Assembly (NCBI RefSeq): GCF_000427465.1
Contig: NZ_ATYB01000008.1
Location: 1,426,001 to 1,490,000 of the forward strand
Source of the DNA: Sinorhizobium arboris LMG 14919
GTDB taxonomy: Bacteria > Pseudomonadota > Alphaproteobacteria > Rhizobiales > Rhizobiaceae
Reading direction: 5' to 3'
Length of the DNA stretch: 64,000 nucleotides
Shown: in pieces, positions 16,511 to 25,714 of the stretch
Numbering within the stretch: the stretch's first letter is position 1
Layout of the letters: each line of letters opens with the position of its first letter
Notes under the pieces: model-generated
The model's database searches: none
Seen by the model: the letters and a program-made list of their open reading frames with translations, nothing else
Told to the model about the DNA's origin: nothing
Position numbers and translations under genes: made by a program

Positions 16511-17628
16511 GACCGTCTGAAACTGCCGCCGATCAGCCGGCTCCAATGTTCCCCCGCAAGGCCGTTGATGAAACCCTGTGCGTGACGAAAGGCGTCGACG
16601 AGTTCTTCCTCGCGGGAGTGGACGACGGTCGAAGCAGCATGGATGAAGCCGATGCGGCGGCCCATCATGGCCTCCAGCAGCGCCGGTTGGGTTCGGCCGC
16701 GAACCGCCGCGGCGCCGCGGGCGGCCGCGTGCTCAATCAGGCAGTCGAGGATCGGCCCGGCCTGCCCCGGCAGGGCGAGAAGCTGGAGCACGCGGGCCGT
16801 TCCGCCGGGCTGCAGGTGGTAGAAAAAAGCTCCCACGGGCGCACCGCTTCGCGTTCTCACGGCCGCCAATACCGGTTCACCGAAGTCCGGCTTCTTCTCC
16901 GCGTCTTCGAGGATGTGATCGAGCTGTCCCTCTGCCCAGGCCGGCCGCACGGCAAATTGCCTGGTCAGCGGCGCGAAGAGCTCGGCAAAGCCATGCCGGT
17001 CGATGTCGGCGACCTCTAGCGACCCGCGTGTGGCGGCGGCCTCGGGTACGCCCGACCAGCGCAGCTCGCCGCGTCGCAACCTGCCGCGATGACGGCGGTC
17101 GAAGGCATGAGCCAGCGGCCGCAGTGCCCGGGCGGGGCCGAACCGGCTCGCGACGAGATCGAGGCCGAAGGATGCAGGCCTGATGACGCGCATCCAGTCC
17201 AGGCTGTATTGCGGCAGCACGACGCCACGCAGCTTCGTCCACATCTGCGTCGAAACTTCGCTCGCCGTTTCGCTGAAGGAAAGGTCCTGCGGTCCGGCAA
17301 GGAACGCTTTCAGCAGCCGCGCGCCGGCCATCGGATCGCTTTCGCGGCCGTCGACCATCAGCGAGCCGCAGATGGCGGCGCGCAATGGCCTGCCGCGATA
17401 CGTCATTGCCAGAGTGTTTGCTCCGACGAAGCCGGAGATGCGGCCGTCATCGCTTCTATACACGAGCGGGCGGATTTCCAGGTCGTTACCCGGGGCATCG
17501 ATATAGAGTTGCCGAAGATATTCGACGAACGCAGGCGGCGGCTCCTCCGTGCTGTTGCGGAAGACCTTCTGGAAGAGTCGCGCGACAGCCGGGATATCCT
17601 CGGCTGCGAGCGAACGGATGTCGCTCAT
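16507..17628 (-). CDS. GNAT-like acyltransferase, paralogue 1
   Basis: The 373-residue protein begins with SLAAEDIPAVARLFQKVFRN, a GNAT-type start, and has a C-terminal half that again looks GNAT-like (PVLAAVRTRSGAPVGAFFYHL). It is similar end to end to the protein at 19890: both share IPAVARLF near the start, RFAVRPAW in the middle and GLA-x-E-x-WSRL at the end. It overlaps the methyltransferase gene by four bases (ATGA). Nearness to a flippase and EPS genes suggests acylation of a sugar or lipid, which is inference. No catalytic residue can be assigned. Confidence 0.65.
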   Translation of the reverse strand: MSDIRSLAAEDIPAVARLFQKVFRNSTEEPPPAFVEYLRQLYIDAPGNDLEIRPLVYRSDDGRISGFVGANTLAMTYRGRPLRAAICGSLMVDGRESDPMAGARLLKAFLAGPQDLSFSETASEVSTQMWTKLRGVVLPQYSLDWMRVIRPASFGLDLVASRFGPARALRPLAHAFDRRHRGRLRRGELRWSGVPEAAATRGSLEVADIDRHGFAELFAPLTRQFAVRPAWAEGQLDHILEDAEKKPDFGEPVLAAVRTRSGAPVGAFFYHLQPGGTARVLQLLALPGQAGPILDCLIEHAAARGAAAVRGRTQPALLEAMMGRRIGFIHAASTVVHSREEELVDAFRHAQGFINGLAGEHWSRLIGGSFRRS

Positions 17629-18359
17629 CTGTCTGCCCCGTCAGCCGCAGCGTTTGCCGCTGCACCTCCCAGCCTGCGCGCGCATGCGACGCGCGGCCTG
17701 CCGGACGAATCCTCCGCGAATGTCACTGCCTCATAGGCCTTCGTTCGGGCGAGAAGGGCCGCGGCCTGGCGATCCTGTCCCTCACCGAACTCGAAGAGAA
17801 GCCAGCCGCCCGGTTTGAGGAAGGCGACGGCCTCGCGGATCAGCCGCTGATGGATGGATATGCCGTAGGGACCGCCGTCGAACGCCTCCCGCGGTTCGCT
17901 CGCGAGAAGGTGCGCGCTGTCGCCTTCGAGGCGGGATGTCGAAATATAGGGCGGGTTGCAGACGATCATGTCGACGGCGCCCGCGAGGCCTTCTCGCGCA
18001 AGGGCGGCGAAGAGGTCGCCCTGCCGGATGACGACCCGGTCGCCAAGCGAGAGGCGCTCGACATTGCGTCGCGCGAGCGCGACCGTGCTGTCGGTCAGGT
18101 CGGCGCCCCAGATACGCGCAAGCGATATCTCTGCGGCGATCCCCAGAGCGAGATTGCCGGAGCCGCAGCACATGTCGATCACTGCCGCCGGTCCGGTGCG
18201 CTCGCGCAGGATCGCTGCCGCGCTCCGGCCGAGGAGTTCCGTTTCTTCCCGCGGCACGAGCACGTCCGGTGCCAGTTCCAGCTCGATGCCCATGAATCGC
18301 ACAAGCCGTGGCGCGCGACCTCCGGTCTGGCCGTCAATATGATTGTCGCCCTGCAGCAC
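17625..18359 (-). CDS. PrmC/HemK-like N-methyltransferase lacking the N-terminal helical domain
   Basis: The 244-residue protein has the SAM-binding motif VIDMCCGSGNLALGIA, GADLTDSTVALARRN, and the NPPYIS signature of the PrmC/HemK family, which methylates the amide of Gln in GGQ loops or other Asn/Gln residues. LVPREETELL matches the PrmC LIPRPETE motif. True PrmC is about 280-300 residues with an N-terminal helical substrate-binding domain, which is reduced to about 30 residues here. It is thus probably not the release-factor enzyme. It is coupled to the GNAT paralogue, so a joint modification role is possible. Confidence 0.8.
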   Translation of the reverse strand: MLQGDNHIDGQTGGRAPRLVRFMGIELELAPDVLVPREETELLGRSAAAILRERTGPAAVIDMCCGSGNLALGIAAEISLARIWGADLTDSTVALARRNVERLSLGDRVVIRQGDLFAALAREGLAGAVDMIVCNPPYISTSRLEGDSAHLLASEPREAFDGGPYGISIHQRLIREAVAFLKPGGWLLFEFGEGQDRQAAALLARTKAYEAVTFAEDSSGRPRVACARRLGGAAANAAADGADR

Positions 18360-18582
18360 GAATGCTCCTTCGGTTGTCGGACTGGATGTCGATCCGGCTC
18401 ACACTATCGCATGCAGGTAAACGGAAGCTGAAATACAAGTGCCTGACCGGACGGCAGAGCTGCAGGCGTACGTTAACCGGCCAATCATTTCTGCGTGCTA
18501 GCTTTCGCGGCGATCGGCGAGGGCGTCGGTGCAGATACGCAGCCCTGCGCCACCCCAAAGTCGAATTGTCAAGGCAGATCGG

Positions 18583-19893
18583 ATGGCCCCGGAAGGTGTG
18601 ACGGAACAGCGCGGATACAGACCATTCCTGCCGATGGTCATGTCCTATCTCGCTTCCGGCGGCAGTCTGGTTCTCGGTTCGGCGGCGCAGCTCCTTACCT
18701 TTGCCATCCTCGCACGCTGGCTCGGCGTCCACGAGTTCAGCGTTTTCGTCGCGATCACCGCAGTCGCCAACATCGCCGTCCATCTCTGCGGGCTCGGGGC
18801 GATGGAATGCCTGGTGCGTCGGGTCGCACGCGACCGCGCGATCTATCCGCAGATGCTCGGACACAATGTCATTTTCACGGTGGCGAGCGGGGCGGCGCTG
18901 GTCCTCCTGGGGGCGGCAGTCCTGCCGTTCTTCTTTACGCTTTCGCCGGACCCGGTGACGAACGCCGCCGTTATTACGCTGATGCTCGTCACCAATATCC
19001 TGCTGGTCCGGGTGATCGTTCTGACGGAGCAGATCTTCATCGCCCATACGGATTTTGCCTCGGCGAACAAGGTCGTCGTCGGCTTTGCGGCGGCGCGAAC
19101 GGTCGCGGCGGCACTCGCCTGCATCGCCTTCGGCGTCACAAGCGTCGCCTCCTGGGCGGTGTGGCAGTTTCTCTGCCATGTCCTCGTTGCGCTCCTCTGC
19201 ATGCGGGCAATCCGGGGACTTGGTGCGCCGCGCTACAGCATCGTACGGGAGGAAATTCCGCAGGGCCTTTATTTCAGCATTCCCTTCATTCTGCGTGCAC
19301 TGCGTCAGAATGCCGACCTGCTTGTCTTGAGCCTCGTCACCACCGCCGAAATCGTCGCCAGCTACAGTGTCGCACGCCGCATGCTGGAGAGCAGCTACCT
19401 TTCGGTGGAAGCGCTAAACCGGCTTATCTATCCCGGCTCCGCAAGAGCTGCGGCGGCGGGGCTTCACCACGCGCTGCAGCGGGTGCGCAGGGTGCTCGCA
19501 GCCGCCACCCTCATCAGTCTCGGCGCGGCCACTGCCGTCTTCGTCCTGGCGCCGCTTCTGCCCTATCTCTTCGGCAACGAATATCTCTCGCTGGTCGGCT
19601 TCGTAAGAATCCTCTGCTGGGTCGTGGTACCGCTCGCGATGTGGTCCGTCGCCGTCGAAGCCCTCGGTGCCTCCGGCTACCATGCCGCCCGCGCGACGGT
19701 GATGGGGTTCGGCAGCGTTGCCGGTGCAGGTCTTGCGGCTTGGGCGAGCTGGTACGCACCTCCGACCGGCACATTCGTCTCCTTCTATGTGATCGAGATC
19801 GCGATGGTGGCCGCGTCATGGGGCGTATTCCTGCATTTCGTGCGGCGCGACCGGGTTCAGGCTGCACTCACCTTCGGCGCGAGCGGCGCATGA
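18583..19893 (+). CDS. Wzx-type polysaccharide flippase (MOP superfamily)
   Basis: The protein of 436 residues, starting MAPEGVTEQRGYRP, has twelve to fourteen hydrophobic segments, the size and pattern of lipid-linked oligosaccharide flippases. The early VLGSAAQLLTFAILARWLG is typical of Wzx/RfbX families. It should move undecaprenyl-linked repeat units across the inner membrane. The start at 18583 has AAGG ahead; a GTG at 18598 is an alternative. The stop overlaps the start of the second GNAT paralogue by four bases. The rest of the EPS genes begin at 21995. Confidence 0.85.
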   Translation: MAPEGVTEQRGYRPFLPMVMSYLASGGSLVLGSAAQLLTFAILARWLGVHEFSVFVAITAVANIAVHLCGLGAMECLVRRVARDRAIYPQMLGHNVIFTVASGAALVLLGAAVLPFFFTLSPDPVTNAAVITLMLVTNILLVRVIVLTEQIFIAHTDFASANKVVVGFAAARTVAAALACIAFGVTSVASWAVWQFLCHVLVALLCMRAIRGLGAPRYSIVREEIPQGLYFSIPFILRALRQNADLLVLSLVTTAEIVASYSVARRMLESSYLSVEALNRLIYPGSARAAAAGLHHALQRVRRVLAAATLISLGAATAVFVLAPLLPYLFGNEYLSLVGFVRILCWVVVPLAMWSVAVEALGASGYHAARATVMGFGSVAGAGLAAWASWYAPPTGTFVSFYVIEIAMVAASWGVFLHFVRRDRVQAALTFGASGA

Positions 19894-21041
19894 GGAGCAG
19901 CGAGCCGCAGGAAATTCGGATGGCAGAGGGGTTGTCGACCAATGCGGAGCGACGCGGTGGAGCGCGCGCCATGACGCCGGGTGACATTCCGGCGGTTGCT
20001 CGGCTCTTCAACAGGATTTTCCGCAAGCACGACCAGGCGCCCGGAGAGGATCTCCGCGGCTATCTCGAGACTGTCTTTTTCGGTAGTCCCCACTATTCTC
20101 CTGACCTCGGCAGCGTGGTGCACGAGAACGCGGCGAGCGGTATAGACAGCGCGATCCTCTCGGTGCCGATGGCGTTCATGGTCGAGGGCCGCCCGATCGT
20201 CGCGCGCCTTCTCTGCGCTTTCATGGCGGATGGAAAGGCCGGAGCGGTCGGGGCTGCGCGCCTCGCGCGCACCATGCGGGCGCCTCGCCAGGACATGTGC
20301 TTCTCGGACAATGCGTCGCCGGTCAGCGCCGACCACTGGGTCGCGGCAGGCGGCTTCGTCCTGCCGATCCAGAGCCTCGAATGGCAGCGTTCTTTTCTGC
20401 CTCTGACGGCGGCAGCAATCCTTGCGGGCACTCATTTCCCGATGGCGGGCTCGCCTGTCCTCGTCGGCGCCCTCAGGATTGTCGACCGCGCACTGCGCCG
20501 GCTGCGGCCCTCCATGCGGCCCAAGGCTCAGGGCGCGTGCCGGATCGAGCCGGCCAGCGCGGAGGAATTCCTGGAGTGCGCGGGCCCGATGCTGGAACGC
20601 TTTGCCGTCCGCCCGGCCTGGTCGCGATCCGAATTCGATTGGCTCATGCGGGTCGCTTCCATGAACCGGAATCTTGGGACGCTTCAGGGCAGGAAGATCG
20701 TTCTGGCGGACGGCCGCACGATCGGTGCCTTTCTCTTCTTCGGCAAGCAAGGCGCCGTGGCCACGGTGCTCAACCTCGTCTGCGAAGAGGGGCGCGAACT
20801 CGATGTCGCCGCGGCGACGTTCGCCCGGCTCGATGCGGAAGGCTACGCGCTGGCTGCCGGCATGGCTCAGCCGTTCCTGATGAACGCTATCTCGCGCCAG
20901 CGATGGCTGTCATTCCGGCACCGCGGCTACTTCTGCATGGTGACCCGCCATGCGGGCCTCAAGGAAGCGGCAGAGCGCAACGACATCTATGTCGGCGGCC
21001 TCGCCTCCGAGACCTGGAGCCGGCTGCTGACGGATTTTTAG
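19890..21041 (+). CDS. GNAT-like acyltransferase, paralogue 2
   Basis: The 383-residue protein starts at the ATG that overlaps the flippase stop; an ATG at 19920 with AGGAA ahead is an alternative. It resembles the protein at 16507-17628 from MTPGDIPAVARLFNRIFRK to GGLASETWSRLLTDF, with the same FAVRPAWS motif midway. The frame is open far upstream, but those codons lie over the flippase gene and do not belong to it. Coupling to a flippase suggests a modification of the polysaccharide unit, for example acetylation. This is inference; the family is not one I can name further. Confidence 0.65.
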   Translation: MRSSEPQEIRMAEGLSTNAERRGGARAMTPGDIPAVARLFNRIFRKHDQAPGEDLRGYLETVFFGSPHYSPDLGSVVHENAASGIDSAILSVPMAFMVEGRPIVARLLCAFMADGKAGAVGAARLARTMRAPRQDMCFSDNASPVSADHWVAAGGFVLPIQSLEWQRSFLPLTAAAILAGTHFPMAGSPVLVGALRIVDRALRRLRPSMRPKAQGACRIEPASAEEFLECAGPMLERFAVRPAWSRSEFDWLMRVASMNRNLGTLQGRKIVLADGRTIGAFLFFGKQGAVATVLNLVCEEGRELDVAAATFARLDAEGYALAAGMAQPFLMNAISRQRWLSFRHRGYFCMVTRHAGLKEAAERNDIYVGGLASETWSRLLTDF

Positions 21042-21127
21042 CATTTCGTTGCCGTTGCAGGCGCTCGGCTTTTAAGAGTGCTCCTGAGGAAAGGCGCTTT
21101 TCCTGGACGTGCTCCAGCCGGTGCTGT

Positions 21128-21784
21128 TCAGCGGTGAAGGGAGGGCGCGGCTGGAGAAAACAGCAATCGTATGCCCAGGGCGATCATGACGCAGCCTGCG
21201 ATGCGCTGCTGCCACGCCGCAAAGGCGCTGTTGTGCGACAGCCAGTTGCTGAACGCGCCGGAGGTCAGAGCCACCGTACCGAGGACCAGCAGCCCGGTGG
21301 CCTTCATCGTCGCTCCGAGGATGAGGAATTGCAGTGCCGGCGACCCGGCGGACGGCTCGACGAACTGCGGAAGCATCGCGAGCATGAAGGAAAGCGCCGC
21401 CGGATTCGTCAGATTGCAGATCATACCCTGCCGGAAAGGGCCGAGAAGCGACGCCGACATGGCGCGGCCCCGCGCTTCATGCAGAAGGGTTTTACTGCCC
21501 GCGGTCAGGAACCGTATCCCCGCATAGATCAGGTAGGCCGCTCCGATAAATTGCATGGCCTTGTAGAGCAGCGGCGATGACGCGACGACCGTGGCAAGGC
21601 CCATGGCAAGCAAGGGTATCTGGACAAAGCCCGCCGCGACGCATCCGAAAGCCGTTGCGAGCGCAGCCTGCCTGCCGTGGCCGATGCCGCGGCCGATGAC
21701 GAGCATCATGTCCGGACCGACTCCGGACAATTGATAGGCGAGCACAGCGCCCAGAAATGCGGCATAGGTGGTCAGGTCGGGCAT
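21128..21784 (-). CDS. LysE/RhtB-family exporter
   Basis: The 218-residue protein has about six membrane spans and the LysE-family signature near the start (AYQLSGVGPDMMLVIGRGIGHG), then GAAYLIYAGIRFL and NLTNPAALSFMLAMLPQF. The family exports basic amino acids, homoserine, threonine or homoserine lactones; the cargo cannot be told. It is divergent from the EPS operon, with 210 bases between them, and does not look like part of it. Confidence 0.92.
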   Translation of the reverse strand: MPDLTTYAAFLGAVLAYQLSGVGPDMMLVIGRGIGHGRQAALATAFGCVAAGFVQIPLLAMGLATVVASSPLLYKAMQFIGAAYLIYAGIRFLTAGSKTLLHEARGRAMSASLLGPFRQGMICNLTNPAALSFMLAMLPQFVEPSAGSPALQFLILGATMKATGLLVLGTVALTSGAFSNWLSHNSAFAAWQQRIAGCVMIALGIRLLFSPAAPSLHR

Positions 21785-21942
21785 TCCTCAGGAACTGCGG
21801 AAGCGGATCGAAGTTCCCCGGCGGAAACGAATGCAGGACTGTGGAGCGCTTTGGAAAGAGTCCTGCCCGAAAGGTTACCGCCCGGACACTCGGCTTAACC
21901 GAAAATTCACCCTGCAAGCCCTAAATCTGCATGGGGAATGTT

Positions 21943-21960
21943 GCTTATGCGGAAATAAGC
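21943..21960. promoter_or_regulatory. GCTTAT-N6-ATAAGC palindrome ahead of the EPS operon
   Basis: GCTTAT (21943-21948) and ATAAGC (21955-21960) flank six bases, 34 bases before the start of the chain-length gene. The same arms with the same spacing recur at 38128-38145. A dimeric regulator operator is the likeliest reading; a leader hairpin is the alternative. Confidence 0.55.
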
Positions 21961-21994
21961 ACCTTGGTGGCTCCAAGGGGATGGGGAAGAGCGG

Positions 21995-23611
21995 ATGTAT
22001 CGGCGCAGCGAGCCCGAGGGACAGGGCTTACGACGTGAACGGGCTTATCAGCGCCTTCGCTCGGGTGGAGGGTCGTTGCTCGACCTCGTGCCCGCGGTAG
22101 CGGAAGAGCCCGCTGCTCCCGAAGAAGTCGGCCCCGGGGAAGAGGCCAGGCCGACCGCCCGCGCAACCGAGATTCCCGCCGCCGTCCGTCACGCGCGCGC
22201 TCCTGAGGAGCAGCCTTCGCCCGTTGCCGATTTTTTCCCGCATCTCCACCTCATGGGCAGCATCGGGTTCGACGACATCTTTGTCTGGCTGCGCGACGGG
22301 GTCCGCTGGATTGCAATCGCGCTCATCCTCTCGGTTGCCGCCGCTTTCGCCTATGCCGTGACGGCGACACCGCGATACACGGTCTACACCGATCTCGTCG
22401 TGGACCCTTCCAATCTCAACGTCGTCAGCGATGATGTCTTTACGTCCAATCCGCAGCGCGACGCGCAATTGCTGGAAGTTGAGAGCAAGCTCAGGGTTCT
22501 GACGTCGCGCAACGTGCTCCAGCGCGTCATCGACGGGCTGCGGCTTGCGGACGACCCTGAATTCGTCAAGCCGTCGCCGCTCGACTGGCTGAAGGCGCTG
22601 ATTTCTGCGCCGGACGGTAAGGCGGGCAAGGAACTGGCAGCCCTGCGGGCCTTATCGGAGAGGGTCGAGGCGCGGCGGGAGGAACGCTCCTTCGTGGTGG
22701 CGCTCGAAGTCTGGAGCGAGGAGTCTGCCAGGGCCGTCACCCTCTCGGACGCGATCGTGGAGGCTTTCGAGGCGGAACTGTTTCAGGCCGCGGCCGAGAG
22801 TGCCGGTCGGGTGGCGCAGAACCTGAATGCACGTCTCGATGAACTTCGCCGTAACGTCACCGAAGCGGAGAAGAAGGTCGAGGATTTCAGGCGCGATAAC
22901 GGTCTGCAGTCCACCAATGGCGAGCTTGTCAGCAATCAGCTATCGGGCGAGCTCAATACCCAGGTTCTCGGCGCCCAGCAACGCTTCATCCAGGCGGAAA
23001 CGCGTTACAAGCAGATGGGCGCTGCTGTCGCTTCGGGCCAAACCGCGAGCGCCTCGGTGTTCGAGTCGGCCAATATGACCAATCTGCGCCAGCAGTATAA
23101 TGTCTTGCAGCAGCAGATCGGCTCCATGCAGCTCACCTATGGAGAGCGCCATCCGCGGCTGGTTGCCGCCCGCTCCGAGCGCACAGCGCTGGAAGCCGCA
23201 ATGAAGGATGAAGCCCGGCGCATTCTGGAGCGCGCCAAGGCCGACTTCGACCGGGAGCAAGAGGCGCTCGATGCGCTCCGCGGCAAGGCGGATGACGAAA
23301 AGTCGAACGTCTTCACCGATAACGAGGCGCAGGTGCAGCTACGCGCTCTCGAACGTGACGCACGCAGCAAGGCGGCGATCTACGAGACGCATCTGGCCCG
23401 CGCCCAGCAGATCACCGAACGCCAGCAGATCGATACAACGAATATCCGCGTTATCTCGCGCGCCCTGCCGCCTAAATCACGCAGCTGGCCGCCGCGTACG
23501 CTGGTTCTCCTGGTCGGCGGCGCGGTCCTGGGTCTCGCCCTCGGCATCGCCGCCGCACTTGCCCGAGGCCTCTGGAGGTTCCTTCGCGGCAAAACGCATG
23601 CGGCTGCCTGA
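21995..23611 (+). CDS. Wzz/ExoP-type chain-length determinant without kinase domain
   Basis: The 538-residue protein has a Wzz layout. A cytoplasmic lead of about 95 residues is followed by a first membrane span (WIAIALILSVAAAFAYAV) and then a large periplasmic region with Wzz signatures (YTVYTDLVVDPSNLNV, LQRVIDGLRLADDPEF) and long coiled coils (AEKKVEDFRRDNGLQ, QQQIGSMQLTYGERHPRL). The second span is near the end (TLVLLVGGAVLGLALGIAAAL). There is no C-terminal tyrosine kinase, so this is a co-polymerase that sets polymer length. GGGGAAGAG precedes the ATG. It opens the EPS operon. Confidence 0.9.
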   Translation: MYRRSEPEGQGLRRERAYQRLRSGGGSLLDLVPAVAEEPAAPEEVGPGEEARPTARATEIPAAVRHARAPEEQPSPVADFFPHLHLMGSIGFDDIFVWLRDGVRWIAIALILSVAAAFAYAVTATPRYTVYTDLVVDPSNLNVVSDDVFTSNPQRDAQLLEVESKLRVLTSRNVLQRVIDGLRLADDPEFVKPSPLDWLKALISAPDGKAGKELAALRALSERVEARREERSFVVALEVWSEESARAVTLSDAIVEAFEAELFQAAAESAGRVAQNLNARLDELRRNVTEAEKKVEDFRRDNGLQSTNGELVSNQLSGELNTQVLGAQQRFIQAETRYKQMGAAVASGQTASASVFESANMTNLRQQYNVLQQQIGSMQLTYGERHPRLVAARSERTALEAAMKDEARRILERAKADFDREQEALDALRGKADDEKSNVFTDNEAQVQLRALERDARSKAAIYETHLARAQQITERQQIDTTNIRVISRALPPKSRSWPPRTLVLLVGGAVLGLALGIAAALARGLWRFLRGKTHAAA

Positions 23612-23624
23612 GGAGCCGGTGAGG

Positions 23625-24956
23625 ATGAAGCGCGTGGGCGGTGGAGAGGTCGTGCCGACGAATGCGTTGCGGGCGCGTGTCGGCACCGTCCTGTTCATGG
23701 CGATATTCCTGTTCTTCTGGATATCCATCAATCCATTCGTGGACTTGACGGGCGAGGCGGTGCTGGACCCTTCCGCCGGCAATTCCAACCGGCTGAACCA
23801 GATCATCTCGCTCCTGCTTTTCGCCGCCATGCTCGGCTACGGTCTAACTCACCCGCTGCGGGAGACAATCCTGCAGCCGCGTGCACTGCTGGCGAGCCTT
23901 TTTTCCTGGTTCATCTTCGTTTCGGTGGTTTCGGCCCATCCGATGCTTGGCATCAAGGGCGTAATCCTCGCCGTGATGGTCACCGTAAATGCCAGCATCT
24001 GCCTGCTGCTGCCCGCCTCGGAACGCCACTTCGCCAAGATGCTCGGCATCGGCATTCTCATCATGCTGGGCGTCGCCTATTACGGCATCGTTTTCAAGCC
24101 GTTGCTCGCCGTTCACCAGGCTTCGGAACTGCGCGAGCCGATGAATGCCGGCCTCTGGCGCGGCCATTTCCCGCACAAGAACAGCGCTGCGGCCGCGATG
24201 GTGATCGCAGCCTTCATCGGCCTTTACGTCATGAACACCTGGTCGCGGTTCGCCGGGATCGTCATCGTCGCGTTTTCCTTCATGTTCCTCGTCAACACCG
24301 GGGGAAAGACATCGACGGCGATGCTGCCGGCCATCCTGCTGCTCGCCCTCCTATTCGAGAAGGTGCGCTTCCTTCGCCTGCCGATCGCAGTGGGCGGCGT
24401 TGGACTCTTCAATCTCTTCGCCGTTGGCTCCGCCGTCTTCACGCCGCTCGGCGAATTCGTCAACGGACTCGGTATCGATGCGACCTTCACCAATCGCGCC
24501 GATATCTGGCGCTTCGCCTTCGGTGCGCTGGCCGAACAGCCCGTCACGGGCTATGGTTTCAAGGCGTTCTGGCAGACGGAAGAACTCGTTTACAGCGGCG
24601 GCTCGGTCGAGACCTGGGCCGTGGCGGCCGCCAACGGCCACAATTCCTATGTCGACATTGCCTTGATGACGGGTTTCCCGGGGCTTGCTCTGACCCTGTT
24701 CTGGATCCTCTTTCTGCCTCTTCGAAACATTGCCCGCATCGCGCCGGAGCGCGAGCATACGCATCTGACGAGGCTGTTCGTCCGCATATGGCTCTACACC
24801 ATCTTTAACGCCGGCCTCGAAAGTCTCTTCTTCGAGGGGGGGAGCCTTCTGTGGTTCACATTCATGGTCGCGCTGTACGGCCTTTCCCTGCAGTCCAGCG
24901 CGGAACTGACGGCAGCCCCGGCGCGCGCTCTTCAGGGGAGGGTAGTTCATGTTTGA
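23625..24956 (+). CDS. Wzy/ExoQ-like polysaccharide polymerase or O-antigen ligase
   Basis: The protein of 443 residues starts MKRVGGGEVVPTN and has about ten hydrophobic segments. The Wzy_C/O-antigen ligase core is visible: HFPHKNSAAAAMVIAAF, NTGGKTSTAM, then FTNRADIWRFAFGALAEQPVTGYGF, and HNSYVDIALMTGFPGL, with the conserved Arg and His. ExoQ-type proteins polymerise repeat units in the periplasm. It lies 13 bases after the chain-length gene and overlaps the deacetylase by eight bases. Polymerase is favoured over ligase because of the EPS setting. Confidence 0.88.
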   Translation: MKRVGGGEVVPTNALRARVGTVLFMAIFLFFWISINPFVDLTGEAVLDPSAGNSNRLNQIISLLLFAAMLGYGLTHPLRETILQPRALLASLFSWFIFVSVVSAHPMLGIKGVILAVMVTVNASICLLLPASERHFAKMLGIGILIMLGVAYYGIVFKPLLAVHQASELREPMNAGLWRGHFPHKNSAAAAMVIAAFIGLYVMNTWSRFAGIVIVAFSFMFLVNTGGKTSTAMLPAILLLALLFEKVRFLRLPIAVGGVGLFNLFAVGSAVFTPLGEFVNGLGIDATFTNRADIWRFAFGALAEQPVTGYGFKAFWQTEELVYSGGSVETWAVAAANGHNSYVDIALMTGFPGLALTLFWILFLPLRNIARIAPEREHTHLTRLFVRIWLYTIFNAGLESLFFEGGSLLWFTFMVALYGLSLQSSAELTAAPARALQGRVVHV

Positions 24957-25704
24957 GAGCCTGAGCAGGATCGGTCCGCTCGTCGACAGGCTTGCGAACC
25001 GGGCGATCTGGAAACTGGCGGGAGCCCGGCGTTCTTTGGAAGCCGACATTCCGCTCGTTTCCTTCACGTTCGACGATGTCCCCGACAGCGCACTTGGCGC
25101 AGGCGCAGCCATCCTCGAGAAGTATGGAGTCCGCGGCACCTTCTATATAGCGGGTGGGCTTGCCGGGCAGGTGGAGCCGGATCGAAGCCTGATCACGCCC
25201 GAAGGGTGCAGCGAACTGCTCGCCCGCGGGCATGAAATCGGCTGCCACACCTTCTCGCACCGGAGGGTGCGCGACATTGCCGGCCTTGGCTCCGATCTCG
25301 ACCGCAATGCCGAGTACCTGAAGCATGTCGGCGTTTCTCCGGCTGCATCGAATTTCGCTTTCCCCTACAACGCTGCCTGGCCGTTGGCACGGGGCGAGCT
25401 CCGCCGCCGCTACCGGACCTGCCGGGCAGGGGGCGAGGATATCAACCGCGGTGCCGTCGACCCGATGATGCTCAAGGGCGTCGAGATCCGCCAGCCGGAG
25501 GGCGGAGCGCGCGCGCTGACGCGCTGGATAGACGATCTCGTTAAGCGTCCCGGCTGGCTGATCTTCTTCACGCACGACATCGCCGCGCAGCCCACGAATT
25601 ATGGCTGCACCCCCGATACCTTCGACCATCTGGTCCGCTACGCCGTCGAAAACGGATGCTGCATCCTTCCCGTCGATAGCGCCGTCGACCGGATCGGCTG
25701 GTAA
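24949..25704 (+). CDS. polysaccharide deacetylase (NodB/CE4)
   Basis: The 251-residue protein has the CE4 motifs TFDD (catalytic Asp42 or metal-binding Asp43), GCHTFSH (metal-binding His100 and His104), FAFPYN and LIFFTHD. No signal peptide is seen, so it may act in the cytoplasm on a lipid-linked or nucleotide sugar, or be exported otherwise. It removes acetyl groups from N- or O-acetylated sugars. It is coupled to genes on both sides within the EPS operon. Confidence 0.92.
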   Translation: MFESLSRIGPLVDRLANRAIWKLAGARRSLEADIPLVSFTFDDVPDSALGAGAAILEKYGVRGTFYIAGGLAGQVEPDRSLITPEGCSELLARGHEIGCHTFSHRRVRDIAGLGSDLDRNAEYLKHVGVSPAASNFAFPYNAAWPLARGELRRRYRTCRAGGEDINRGAVDPMMLKGVEIRQPEGGARALTRWIDDLVKRPGWLIFFTHDIAAQPTNYGCTPDTFDHLVRYAVENGCCILPVDSAVDRIGW

Positions 25705-25714
25705 GGAGGCCAAG

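Noticed and set aside
18495..21041. An 848-codon open frame that would fuse a long N-terminal part to the GNAT-like protein.
   Set aside because: Its first 465 codons lie over the flippase gene in another frame and read as low-complexity Arg/Gly/Pro text. The real gene starts at 19890, overlapping the flippase stop.
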